DNA of 64,000 nucleotides from Acidobacteriaceae bacterium. Its GTDB lineage: Bacteria > Acidobacteriota > Terriglobia > Terriglobales > Acidobacteriaceae. Below the pieces are notes generated by a model. The model did not search any database. It had not been told where the DNA came from and worked only from the letters and a program-made list of their open reading frames with translations. The stretch covers positions 1-64,000 of the forward strand of contig CAHJWI010000023.1 in assembly GCA_903642225.1 (NCBI GenBank), written 5' to 3'. Made by a program: the position numbers and the translations under genes. Positions 44,295 through 53,247 of the stretch are shown piece after piece. Positions within the stretch are counted from its first letter, which is position 1. Every line of letters begins with the position of its first letter.

Positions 44295-46160
44295 CTACGG
44301 AAACGACGTAAGCATAGGTGTGACTCTCGGCTCAATCTCTGTGCTCTGCCCCGTGTCGTTAATGACATGCGAGATGGCGCCGAGATTGTCCAGTGCCACG
44401 GTGATCATGTGTTGGAACTGCACTTCTGGGGTCACTGGGACCTCGATCGCACGGTCCAGCGTGACATCCGGATGCCGAAAGACGCTATACACGCCAAGCC
44501 CCCACGCCTGGTGGTGCTTCACACCGTCCGCAACCTTGTACGACGCCCAGCCCTTGGCACCGTTCGCTGCCATCCAGGCCGACTGCGTTGGCGGATCGTA
44601 GGGGATCTCCGACTGATAACAATATGTGCGTCCATAGTCCCCGTTCCACAGCACCTGGTACTGCTGGTGGTGCTCCACAAACAGGCCGTACGCCGTCACA
44701 CGATTTCCGTTCACCACCAGGCCGTTGCGGCTTAGGTTTGCCGTCCAGCCAACACCGCTGCCGTGGTCCGCCCGCCAAATCCACGTGTGATCGATCAGCG
44801 TGTCGTCGCTGTTCACCACGATGCCTGCTTCCGTCGCCCCCGGCCCTGCACCACCTACTCGAACAAACACGTCGTACAAGGCGGTGGGATCGGCACCGTG
44901 CAGGTGATGGATGCCTGGCTCACCGACGCGTAGCAGCGTGGGCGACCTGGCGGGTCCCGCGTCGAATAGAAGACCCGCAACAGAGGCACCATCCACGTCT
45001 GAAACGATCATGGCCTCGGTTCCCCGTGTCGGTTTCAGCGTTGCGAATCCCATACCCAGCACAATGGTGCCCTTGCGCGTCACACGCAACGGCTCGGTCA
45101 GCTCATACGTGCCGGGCGTCAGCAGCAGGTGTTTGCCTTGCCGCAGCATGCGATTGATAGTTTCCGCCGTATCCCGCTCCGCATGCGCGATGTAGAAACT
45201 TGATAGCGGCACCGACCGGCCAGCCGCCTGCTCTTCTCGCCACCGCACACCTGTCGTGTCCCGCGCCAACGCTGGCACACGCACGCTGTAGTGCCCTGCC
45301 ACATCCACCTGCAGGAAAGGTTTCTCGCGTAACACCGACACTGACCTTACCGTCGTAAACGGAGGCTTCGGCCACTGTCCCGCAGGCGGATTTGTCACTC
45401 CGATGAACACCATGTTCCAGTTCGACCCCGTCCATCTCCGCCACTGCGTATTGCGCGATATCCACTGTTGCTGTGTACCCGAATCCACCTCACCGTCTAC
45501 AACCGTGTCGGACATCCATCCGCCGCTGGCCCACCCGTGCTCCTGGTTCAGCACCATGCCGCCGTGCACATGCATGCGGCGAAACGAAACGGCCTGCGAC
45601 ACCGCCCACTGCATCGTGCCGCCCACCGGCTCCACAGCGAAGTTCTCCGCAGAACGCCAGAACGTTGTTGTGGCATTGTTGTTTTGTGCAGCCGCATCGA
45701 CGTGCACATCGCCCGTAATCGTCACATCGTCCGGCATCGCGCCCAGGCCTGACACCTGCGTGTAAAAGCCGACTGGTACATTCAGGTGGTATGCACCCGG
45801 CGCAAACAGAAGCGCATAGCGCCCACTGCCAAATTCCCTGTGCTGTTGGCTTCGGTACACATCCTGGATCCTGCGCTGCATGTCGACCGCATCCATCCCG
45901 GGCCGAAACACCAGCACGTTGGGCCCCAAATCCGGACTTGCCGGTCCTTCAGGCACCGTTTCCGCCTCTCGCGACGGCGAAGACGCAAACCTGGCAGCAG
46001 CTTTCGTCCGCTGCTGGCCTCTGAGCCACGTATTTCCAAGAGGCAGCAGCAGGCAAAGCAGGCTCGCCAGCACGCGGCAACCACACCAGCGTCTCCCCTG
46101 CCTTAGTGAAGAGCACGGCCCCGCACTGCCCAAACTGTGCGTCTTACCTGCCGCTACTTC
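44295..46160 (-). CDS. exported right-handed beta-helix protein (putative polysaccharide-active)
   Basis: About 621 residues from the ATG at 46160; a start at 46205 would overlap the upstream gene more deeply. A hydrophobic export segment (VLASLLCLLLPLGNTWL) is followed by a pectate-lyase-3-like start (NVLVFRPGMDAVDMQRRIQD, YALLFAPGAYHLNVPVGFYT). The rest is a parallel beta-helix family often mislabelled adenylyl cyclase: LTPGTYELTEPLRVTRKGTI, MGFATLKPTRGTEAMIVSDV, GLLFDAGPARSPTLLRVG, TLIDHTWIWRADHG, GLFVEHHQQYQVLWNG, EIPYDPPTQSAWM. No catalytic residues can be assigned. It overlaps the GH30 gene end (ATG inside the last codons), so the two are coupled and probably act on the same glycan. Confidence 0.75.
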   Translation of the reverse strand, partial: EVAAGKTHSLGSAGPCSSLRQGRRWCGCRVLASLLCLLLPLGNTWLRGQQRTKAAARFASSPSREAETVPEGPASPDLGPNVLVFRPGMDAVDMQRRIQDVYRSQQHREFGSGRYALLFAPGAYHLNVPVGFYTQVSGLGAMPDDVTITGDVHVDAAAQNNNATTTFWRSAENFAVEPVGGTMQWAVSQAVSFRRMHVHGGMVLNQEHGWASGGWMSDTVVDGEVDSGTQQQWISRNTQWRRWTGSNWNMVFIGVTNPPAGQWPKPPFTTVRSVSVLREKPFLQVDVAGHYSVRVPALARDTTGVRWREEQAAGRSVPLSSFYIAHAERDTAETINRMLRQGKHLLLTPGTYELTEPLRVTRKGTIVLGMGFATLKPTRGTEAMIVSDVDGASVAGLLFDAGPARSPTLLRVGEPGIHHLHGADPTALYDVFVRVGGAGPGATEAGIVVNSDDTLIDHTWIWRADHGSGVGWTANLSRNGLVVNGNRVTAYGLFVEHHQQYQVLWNGDYGRTYCYQSEIPYDPPTQSAWMAANGAKGWASYKVADGVKHHQAWGLGVYSVFRHPDVTLDRAIEVPVTPEVQFQHMITVALDNLGAISHVINDTGQSTEIEPRVTPMLTSFP

Positions 46161-47545
46161 CATACAAACGTCGCCGCAGCGCCCGCAGGTAAGGAGCTGT
46201 TCCATGTCCGCGAACCTTCCCGGATCGCAAAGTTCTGCGCCGTTGCTGACGGGTTGCTCACAACCAGCACAGTTTTGCCCTCAGGCGTGCGGAACGCCAC
46301 ATTCGGCAACGTGTCGCTTGTGTTTGAGCCGATGCGCACCGACTTTGGCGGCACGAACTTTGACGTATGGGCCAGGGTATAGAAGGCCAGCAACCGAGTC
46401 ACAGTATTGCCGTCGATCGTCAGCGCGCCGCGGCAACCCGTGCACCCGCCGTTGTTGGTATGCGGCCCATTTTGCGGGTCTGCCGCCAGATTCCATAAAA
46501 GAATATTGCGGCTCCAGTTCCTGCTCACATCAATCACCACCCGCGACACCGGCACGGCGATCGGTGTGGTGCTCCCGTTCCGCTCCGTAGTGCTTTGCTC
46601 AGTGAAGTAGATATTTTTGTTCGGAAACTCTTCATGCACCTGCGTCATGGCACCGACCTCTCCGCCGTACAGGTGCCATCCGCTTCCATCCACAAATTGT
46701 GCTGCAGCCTTGTCCCGCAAAATGTTCAGCACATAAAGCGGGTGATCCAGGTTGTGGTCGTACAGGACGATTCCCGTTTTAAGGCCAGCGTTTCGAAAGG
46801 CCGGACCCAGGTTCTCCCGGACAAACACATTCTGCTCCTCACCCAGCATCAGCATGCTGGGCGTGTTCTTTTCGTTGAGCGGCTCGTTCTGAATGGTCAG
46901 CGTGGTGATTCCTATTCCCTCCGCCTGCATGGCCTGCACGTACTTCGTCAGATACAGGGCATACGCCGGGAAGTCCTCTGGCTTTAAGACTCCGCCCTGC
47001 GCTTGGCCTGTCGTCTTCATCCACAGCGGCGCTGACCACGGCGAAGCCAGTACCTTTACCGTTGGGTTGATGGCCAGAATCTGCTTCATCACAGGAATGA
47101 CATCCGCCCGATCTGCATCCAGCGAGAAGTGGGCCATCGTCGGGTCAACCTGCCCATCCGGCAAATCGTCATACGAGAATACATGGTCGTTCATGTCGGA
47201 TGCGCCGATGGAAAGGCGCACGTAGCTGACGCCGATACCATCCTGCGCCGGCGAAAACACCTCCCGCAGAACAGCCCCGCGCTTGTCCGCATCCATTTTC
47301 TTCAACAACTGCGCACTGCCCCCCGTTAGTGCAAAACCGAACCCGTCCATGGTCTGGAACGTTTGTTTGGGCTCAACCGTAATGACCTGGTTTGGCTGTG
47401 TCGCACCCCGGTCTGCCACCGGAACTTCACTATGTGCGAGCGGTGTTTGTCGGTTTGCTGTAGTCAACCACATCGAAGCGGTCTGCGCCTGCGCGCCAAG
47501 CCCGGCACCGGCAAGCACCGCAATCGCAAAACAACTGCGAACCAA
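46154..47545 (-). CDS. GH30-family glycoside hydrolase (glucosylceramidase-like), secreted
   Basis: 463 residues. Sec signal FAIAVLAGAGLGAQAQ. GH30 barrel: QTFQTMDGFGFALTGGSAQL, VKVLASPWSAPLWMKTTGQA, acid/base Glu221 in TIQNEPLNE, nucleophile Glu316 in IYFTEQSTTE. The closing sandwich ends RTWNSSLPAGAAATFVWK. It is the classic glucosylceramidase-like branch (beta-glucosidase or beta-1,6-glucanase), distinct in its middle region from the Tat-type GH30 at 36.1 kb. It is the first gene of a two-gene operon with the beta-helix protein. Confidence 0.92.
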   Translation of the reverse strand: MVRSCFAIAVLAGAGLGAQAQTASMWLTTANRQTPLAHSEVPVADRGATQPNQVITVEPKQTFQTMDGFGFALTGGSAQLLKKMDADKRGAVLREVFSPAQDGIGVSYVRLSIGASDMNDHVFSYDDLPDGQVDPTMAHFSLDADRADVIPVMKQILAINPTVKVLASPWSAPLWMKTTGQAQGGVLKPEDFPAYALYLTKYVQAMQAEGIGITTLTIQNEPLNEKNTPSMLMLGEEQNVFVRENLGPAFRNAGLKTGIVLYDHNLDHPLYVLNILRDKAAAQFVDGSGWHLYGGEVGAMTQVHEEFPNKNIYFTEQSTTERNGSTTPIAVPVSRVVIDVSRNWSRNILLWNLAADPQNGPHTNNGGCTGCRGALTIDGNTVTRLLAFYTLAHTSKFVPPKSVRIGSNTSDTLPNVAFRTPEGKTVLVVSNPSATAQNFAIREGSRTWNSSLPAGAAATFVWK

Positions 47546-47709
47546 ACGAGAAGAAGAGGTGAGCAGAAATTCCTCCTAGATATGCCAAGCTTGCGCCTAG
47601 TCTCGGCGAGCCCATCCGGTGGCCAAGTTTAATCCATCCCTTAACAACATCGCAACGGAACTCCGGCAACGGCTGTGTAGATTGTTCTCAAATCTCACTT
47701 ATGAACCCT

Positions 47710-47880
47710 TCACAGCCCCAAACTGTTGTTGACCGCCACAGCGATCCTGCTCTGACCCAGGATAACGTTCTGTTGTCTGGATCGAGCTGTGCCGAGCAGC
47801 AGTTTGGTCTGCTCCAAATCGCCACCAGCCTTTCGGCAGAGCTTTGCACAGGTACGCCGGAGACGTTGAGCGAGGCTAGC
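47710..47880 (-). pseudogene. tyrosine recombinase C-terminal fragment
   Basis: The minus strand reads RLRRTCAKLCRKAGGDLEQT, KLLLG, then in the next frame HSSIQTTERYPGSEQD, then back to IAVAVNNSLGL and a stop. This is the end of a phage-type integrase: the second Arg (RRT), the box His (LGHSS) and the nucleophile Tyr (ERY) are all recognisable, but in two frames. Two one-base lesions flank the HSSIQTTERY stretch. The fragment is in opposite orientation to the similar one at 51.4 kb. Confidence 0.7.
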
Positions 47881-49151
47881 TCCCTTCTCCGGAGAAAGCG
47901 ATCTTAGCGGCTGTCGCGGAGCAGGAAGCCGAAGCATCAGCAAGCGGACCAAGGGGCGCTGGCGGCGGCGAAGAACGAGGCACGGTGCTGGGTGCCCGGC
48001 GCGCGTCTGCGGAGCGGTTCGCGGAGATCGCGACGGCTTCGCGGCAGACCTTTAGCACTAGGTCAGCAAAGGAGAGGGTGCTGGTGTTTTCTGTCATTGC
48101 GGAGATTCAATGGCAGGGGAATCGGTACGCTACGCGCAATTTGTTACGGAGCTGAACAACCGCACAAGTGGTGCACCTCGCGGCGGCCATGGAGAGCGGT
48201 CCAAGTTCAGCGTGTGCTGATTGTCCGCTGTGGCCGTTGACGAAGAAACGCAGTTCCATATGCCCCTACGCCGCAGTCCTCGAGCGAAGCTGCGTCCTTT
48301 CGGCTGAGGCTCGCCGCCGCACCCACGTTGACTTCGGCGGAACTGAATCGCATAAAGACGGTATCCGACACGTCCGTGGTCTCCACTTCTTCGACCAGCT
48401 CTTCGCGGACCTTTTGACGGCTCTGTGCCGCCTCATTTCGACGATTGATAACGTCCTCTATCAAGCGTGGACTCTTGGCCGAGTAGGTGCTTGGCGCGGC
48501 GTTCCTATGCGCTGCTCTATGGTGTCGTTCTCCAGCTAAACTGCACGAGCAAGGACGGAGAAATTGCGTAGCACGCAATAGAGCGCTCTTCGACTTATAA
48601 CATTGCTGGGAATGCAGCGGTAGAACAGTATTGTTGTTCAGAGTCACGCGCTATTCACTCTTGCTCTTCTTCTGCGTCGCCTTGGCTTAGCTTGCCGGAC
48701 AGCCTGGGCTTCGTGGTTTGCGTTAACGTCAGAGAAAGAGAACGACTTTCAGGGTGCCGCATCTTTGCTAACCATTTCATAAGAACGCATGGAGAAGGAA
48801 ACAATGACGTACCCGGTTGAACGGGTAGTTCAGAGAAATAAGAGCTTGTCAGTGCAACTGGAGTAGCAACTCGACTTTCTCTCTTTCTGTTCACGAAACG
48901 CGCATAAGGACCTATTCAGCAGACCGTCCTTTCTTCGCTGGCATCACGTGGTGCACGCGCAGATTGTAAAGGGAAGTGCCTGTAACATGAAGGTAAACAT
49001 GGCCCGAGGGAGAGTAGGCTTAGCGGTTTACACTGGAACGCTTTCACGATCACCAAGAACCACCCCCGACTACGGCTTCGGAGATCGTGGGAAACTTTGT
49101 CGCCCCCGTGGAAGTAGCAAGCCGCATTATTGCCAATCGCTCTGAAACTGG
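47881..49151. other. gap of about 1.3 kb, decayed DNA without a supported gene
   Basis: Several overlapping frames of 60-146 residues occur on both strands, none with family features. The minus-strand text SPRLIEDVINRRNEAAQSRQ followed by KVREELVEEVETTDVSDTVF (about 48340-48490) looks protein-like and may be a remnant, perhaps of the element that carried the recombinase. No promoter, repeat or RNA gene is evident. Confidence 0.4.
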
Positions 49152-51017
49152 TTATTTCCGTCGCATCAGGCTATCGCGCCAAGCTTGATCTACTTGCGGG
49201 TCATAGTCCGGCATGGCCGGCGCACGTTGGACGGATCCACTGGTTGAAACTGCTAAGTCTTCCAGCGGTACCTTCGGGGAGCGGTCCGCATAAAGTAAGC
49301 CGTTGATCTCTTGGTAGGTGTCCGTGAACTGCGTGTAGCAAAAGCCAGCCAGGGCGGCCATGGCGCGAACGCAATTAAGCAGAGTGCGGTAACGCTCCAC
49401 AAACTGTTCCTCGGTAAGCGCACGAGAGTAGCCCCAGCCGTCCGGGCTTTCGCTGGACTGAGGGCTGCGCCCGTCGAAAGCGATGCCGCCAAATTCGGTA
49501 ATCATTAAAGGCTGCTGGTGACCGACTTCGTGCCCTTCCAGAGTAAGTATGCGGCCGCCCGGACGTTCTTGCTTGAGCAATTTGGATTCGATGTCGTTTC
49601 GGCCGTAGCGGGCGCCCATGCGTGCGGGTTGGTCATCGTAGTCGTGTATGCCGATGATGTCCGTGGCCACACTTTCCCAACCGTCGTTGCCGATGACGGG
49701 ACGGCTTGGATCTATCGTCTTAGTGAGATGATAGAGCGCTTGGACATAGTGCCGCTGTGCTGGGCTGTCCGGAAGATCGGGAACACCCCAGCTTTCATTG
49801 AAAGGCACCCAGGCCACGACGCATGGATGACTGCGGTCGCGCTCAAGCACCTCCATCCACTCCCGTGTGACGCGTTGGATCGATTGCGTAGTGTAGCGAT
49901 AGGCGCTCGGCATTTCCTCCCAGACAAGCAGGCCCATGCGGTCGGCCCAATAGAGAAAGCGCGCGCTCTCTATTTTTTGGTGCTTGCGAACTCCGTTGAA
50001 GCCAAGCTGCTTGACCAGGGAAATGTCGAGGCGCAGCGCCGCATCGTTCGGCGGTGTCAAGCCGGTTGCAGGCCAGTATCCCTGGTCGAGCACGAGACGC
50101 AGATTGAGCGGGCGACCATTCAAGATGAATCGATCTCCCTGGGTCGCCACCGAACGCAAGGCGGTGTAGCTGCGCACGTGGTCGAGTAGCTCACCTTCGT
50201 TGGTACGCAACTCAATGTCGGCGTCGATCAGCGTCGGAGAAGACGGTGACCACAGCAAGCCGTTTCGAAAATCGTCGATACCGGGGTCGGAAAGGGCGAT
50301 GCGTCGATGAACCTCGCCGGCGATGACAGTGTAGGTATCTTGCGCGAGCAGTTGACCTTGCACGCTCAGGCGCACTTGCAATTGCATGGGCTCCGCACGA
50401 ACACCGATGATGAGTGCTTCGAGTCCAATTTCCCACCGGTCCAGACTGCTGGCCCACTGAACGGAATGAATCCGTTCCTGGTTCACCGTCTCCAGCCATA
50501 CGCTTTGCCAGATGCCGGTCGTACGGGGGTACCAGATGGAGTGTGCTTCACGCAGCCAGTCTTGCTTGCCGCGCGGTTTAGCCAGATCTGACGGGTCGTC
50601 TTGTGCGCGAACCACAATCTGCTGTGTCGTTCCGGGTGCCAACTCAGAAGTGATATCGGCCTGAAACGGCGTATAGGCACCCTCGTGCGTCCGAACGCGT
50701 TTGCCGTTCACCCATACCGTGGCTCGCCAGTCCACCGCTTCGAAGTGCAGCAGGAGTCGCTCGCCTGTAGCCAAAGGGGCCTGTTCCCAGGTGCGGCGAT
50801 ACCAGACCGTGTTATAGAAGCCGGTGTCGTCAACGCCGCTGGCCGCAGTTTCCGGGCTGAAAGGCACGCGGATCGTGGTTTCGTAGTGCACCAAATTGTG
50901 CTGCGAGAACTGCTGATCACGGCCCTTGCTGAACTCCCATTCGCCATCCAGGCTGTGCCAGGCACGTCGCATTTGAGGGCGGGGGTGCGTTGCTGCATGC
51001 TCTTCACGCGTATCCAT
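49152..51017 (-). CDS. GH2-family glycoside hydrolase (beta-galactosidase/glucuronidase-like)
   Basis: 621 residues with no visible signal peptide, so probably cytoplasmic or periplasmic by another route. GH2 domains in order: sugar-binding jelly roll (WHSLDGEWEFSKG, FYNTVWYRRTWE, VDWRATVWVNGKRV), immunoglobulin-like domain, and TIM barrel from about 290. Acid/base Glu408 is in WVPFNESWG and nucleophile Glu508 in MITEFGG. It lacks the large C-terminal LacZ domains, so it belongs to the short GH2 group acting on beta-galactosides, glucuronides or arabinosides. It stands alone between two recombinase fragments and is transcribed away from the LacI-controlled run. Confidence 0.9.
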   Translation of the reverse strand: MDTREEHAATHPRPQMRRAWHSLDGEWEFSKGRDQQFSQHNLVHYETTIRVPFSPETAASGVDDTGFYNTVWYRRTWEQAPLATGERLLLHFEAVDWRATVWVNGKRVRTHEGAYTPFQADITSELAPGTTQQIVVRAQDDPSDLAKPRGKQDWLREAHSIWYPRTTGIWQSVWLETVNQERIHSVQWASSLDRWEIGLEALIIGVRAEPMQLQVRLSVQGQLLAQDTYTVIAGEVHRRIALSDPGIDDFRNGLLWSPSSPTLIDADIELRTNEGELLDHVRSYTALRSVATQGDRFILNGRPLNLRLVLDQGYWPATGLTPPNDAALRLDISLVKQLGFNGVRKHQKIESARFLYWADRMGLLVWEEMPSAYRYTTQSIQRVTREWMEVLERDRSHPCVVAWVPFNESWGVPDLPDSPAQRHYVQALYHLTKTIDPSRPVIGNDGWESVATDIIGIHDYDDQPARMGARYGRNDIESKLLKQERPGGRILTLEGHEVGHQQPLMITEFGGIAFDGRSPQSSESPDGWGYSRALTEEQFVERYRTLLNCVRAMAALAGFCYTQFTDTYQEINGLLYADRSPKVPLEDLAVSTSGSVQRAPAMPDYDPQVDQAWRDSLMRRK

Positions 51018-51239
51018 GTTGCTGATGATGTCACACGTGGAAAGCGCGTATGTTGGCGACGATAGATTATTGAGCCGTACGTGCTTTCAGCGGGTGCTTC
51101 TATGCCGACATTTAACCCATGTACCAGTCCATCCGCTGCAGATCTGCAGCGACGAACATTCGGCGCACGGATGCTAGGCTGCTCTGCATGCCCCTTGCCG
51201 TACCTGGTCACCGTCGAATGGTCAGAGTCACCCACGCCA

Positions 51240-51533
51240 GAGGCGCGGAACGTAATGGTCGCTGTGCTTACCGAACAAGGTTTTACCGAGGTGCGAGACG
51301 CTGAAGGAGCCAAGCTGGCGGCAAGTGGCTTTTGCGCGGCGCGAGCGTACAACTCGCCTCACATCACGCGAGAAGCTATGTCGAATGCTGGACGGGATCT
51401 GGAGCAGATCAACTTGCTGCTGGTACAAAGCTTAAGTCAGACTAGAGAGCGGTATCTGGGGTCTGAGCAGGAGATCGCCGTCCCGGTCAACGACAGTCTA
51501 GGGCTCGAAGAGCCGATTCGCAGCCGCCAATAG
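51240..51533 (+). pseudogene. tyrosine recombinase C-terminal fragment
   Basis: The plus strand reads NSPHITREAMSNAGRDLEQI, NLLLVQSLSQTRERYLGSEQ, then EIAVPVNDSLGLEEPI and a stop. Compare with the 47.7 kb piece: DLEQxKLLL, ERY, GSEQ and AVxVNxSLGL are shared. The catalytic Tyr is kept (ERYLG), but the conserved GHSS before it has become VQSL. Text resembling KLCR appears in the neighbouring frame (about 51370), so a frameshift is also present. It is inactive. Confidence 0.65.
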
Positions 51534-51575
51534 TCAGCGTGGGATCCACATAAAAGGGTTTGTGAAAGAAAGTCA

Positions 51576-52613
51576 TCAAGCGGGGTCTGCCGGTCTCTGG
51601 CCAGTAGACTTTCGGACTAAGAGCGTCGTTCGAAGGCGTAGAAGTTGACCGGGCTTTCCGCTGGTAAGCGCTTGAAGAACAAGCCGACTAAGGTCGCCGC
51701 GGGAAATATCCACCGTAGAGAGTGGTGGGTGAAGGAAGTGGCTGAAGTGAGTATTGTCGAAGCTGACCACCGAAACATCTTGCGGGATGCTGAGTCCGAG
51801 CGATTGAAGACCGCGATAGACGCCTAGTGCAACAACATCGGTCATTGTTATGACAGCGGTAAAGCGCCGCTCCTGAAAGGCGGTGAGCACAGCTCTTTCC
51901 CCCGCTTCTGCGCCGGGTCCCGGTATATCGAGCATTTCTGTTTGGAGCTCTGACACGCAACACGCCCGGATGGCGGCAGCGAAGCCTTGCCTGCGTTGAA
52001 GGTGGGACCGCAATAGCGCGTCCGTAGTGTTTTGGGAATTCTGAACGTACAGCAGGTCACGGTGCCCAAGCGAAATCAAATGATTCACAGCGGCACGCAT
52101 GCCGCCCCTTGCATCGACACGGATCGATGAAAGGCTGTGGCCTGGTTTGCCCGCATCCAGGAAAACTGTTGGGACGCCGCTTTCCCGCGCCATTGCAATC
52201 GAGACTGAATCGCTCTCAGACGTGAGTACAGCAAGCCCGGCGATGCGTGCCTCCAAGAGGCGGCTGATGGCCGCTCGAAGCTTCAGGGGAGAGAAGTCGG
52301 TCGCCATCAGGGAGAGTTGGAAACCTTGGCGCTCCGCCTCCTCTTCGACTGCCTGCGCCGTCTCCGCAAAGAAGGGATTCTGAAGATTGGACACGATCAA
52401 GCCCAACAAGCGGGTTTCCCGGCGCGCCAGTTGACTGGCATACAAATCACGGCGGTACCCAAGATCCGCGATCGCTCTCCGCACCCGCTCCCTTGTCGCT
52501 TCGCTCGTGCGGCCATTCTGATTCAGAACGGCAGAGACGGTGCCCAGCGATACGCCCGCCAGTTGCGCAACGTCGCCTATCTTGGGACGCGCCGACGGAG
52601 CCTGACCCTGCAT
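51576..52613 (-). CDS. LacI-family transcriptional regulator
   Basis: About 345 residues from the ATG at 52613 (MQGQAPSARPKIGDVAQLAG); a GTG at 52700 would add 29 residues without family features. Helix-turn-helix and hinge: KIGDVAQLAGVSLGTVSAVL, NQNGRTSEATRERVRRAIAD. Effector domain: RLLGLIVSNLQNPFFAETAQ, VTSESDS-like ligand loops, ending ISRGDLSRLVLQAL. The effector is probably a sugar from the cluster. A perfect 18-bp operator lies in front of the divergent gene run at 52807, about 155 bases from this start, so it likely represses that run and perhaps itself. Confidence 0.92.
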   Translation of the reverse strand: MQGQAPSARPKIGDVAQLAGVSLGTVSAVLNQNGRTSEATRERVRRAIADLGYRRDLYASQLARRETRLLGLIVSNLQNPFFAETAQAVEEEAERQGFQLSLMATDFSPLKLRAAISRLLEARIAGLAVLTSESDSVSIAMARESGVPTVFLDAGKPGHSLSSIRVDARGGMRAAVNHLISLGHRDLLYVQNSQNTTDALLRSHLQRRQGFAAAIRACCVSELQTEMLDIPGPGAEAGERAVLTAFQERRFTAVITMTDVVALGVYRGLQSLGLSIPQDVSVVSFDNTHFSHFLHPPLSTVDISRGDLSRLVLQALTSGKPGQLLRLRTTLLVRKSTGQRPADPA

Positions 52614-52767
52614 TTGAACAGATAGGTGTTTTAACAGCACAGGCGCCTTAGGAATCTTTGACGCTGTTGGGGACGCACGCGCAATGGGTTGTCCCTTCAC
52701 ATCACCAGAGTACGTCTTCCTACCTCAAAGTGTTCTTGACAGAAGTGGCGGCGCTAAGTCATGCTCC

Positions 52768-52785
52768 TGCTGAAACGTTTCAGCA
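52768..52785. promoter_or_regulatory. perfect LacI-type operator
   Basis: TGCTGAAACGTTTCAGCA reads identically on both strands, with the central CG typical of LacI-family sites. It ends 21 bases before the ATG at 52807, between the divergent lacI-type gene and the dioxygenase-to-arabinofuranosidase run. It is a textbook position for repression of that run. Confidence 0.85.
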
Positions 52786-52806
52786 AGGCAGAAGGACGAG
52801 AATCGC

Positions 52807-53247
52807 ATGCACACCCACCAAACGGAGCGCGAACTACAGGCAACGCTCGACAATTCTTTACCGCTGACTCCGGACCAGGCCCGCCTTTATCCGGTCAACG
52901 GCTGCGTCAAGCTGAGCAAGGTGCTACTGGCTGCCGTTGTGGAGCAGGCCTTGCAGCAGTTTGATCTAAACGAGAATGCGTATGCGTTTGGTGATGTGAG
53001 CTTTCACTCTAGCTGGACGTTGCAGCGAGCGGGCGTAAATGCAATGGATCGCCCTCGCGTGGTAACGACGACGACCTACAGGGACCAAAAAAGTTCGTTT
53101 GACTGCCCCGAAACCAAGAACTACGTTGAGGATCTGGAGCGTTGGGCACCAGGCTTGCAGGCCGGAGAAGCGCTGGCCCCGCCGTTGAACCCCATCACTC
53201 ACTCCTTCAACAACGGACACCCAACGGTTGCGCAAGATGCGTGGTGA
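52807..53247 (+). pseudogene. phytanoyl-CoA-dioxygenase-family protein with internal deletion
   Basis: 146 residues in one open frame. The start (LTPDQARLYPVNGCVKLSKV) is the N-terminal 40 residues of a PhyH-type Fe(II)/2-oxoglutarate oxygenase. After LLAAVVEQALQQ the text jumps to the C-terminal part: GDVSFHSSWTLQRAGVNAMD, RPRVVTTTTY, CPETKNYVEDLERWAPG and NPITHSF. The family is about 270 residues, so some 120 central residues, including the HxD iron-binding motif, are missing in frame. Only the distal His region remains, so catalysis is impossible. It retains its place as first gene after the operator, and its stop overlaps the next start. Confidence 0.7.
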
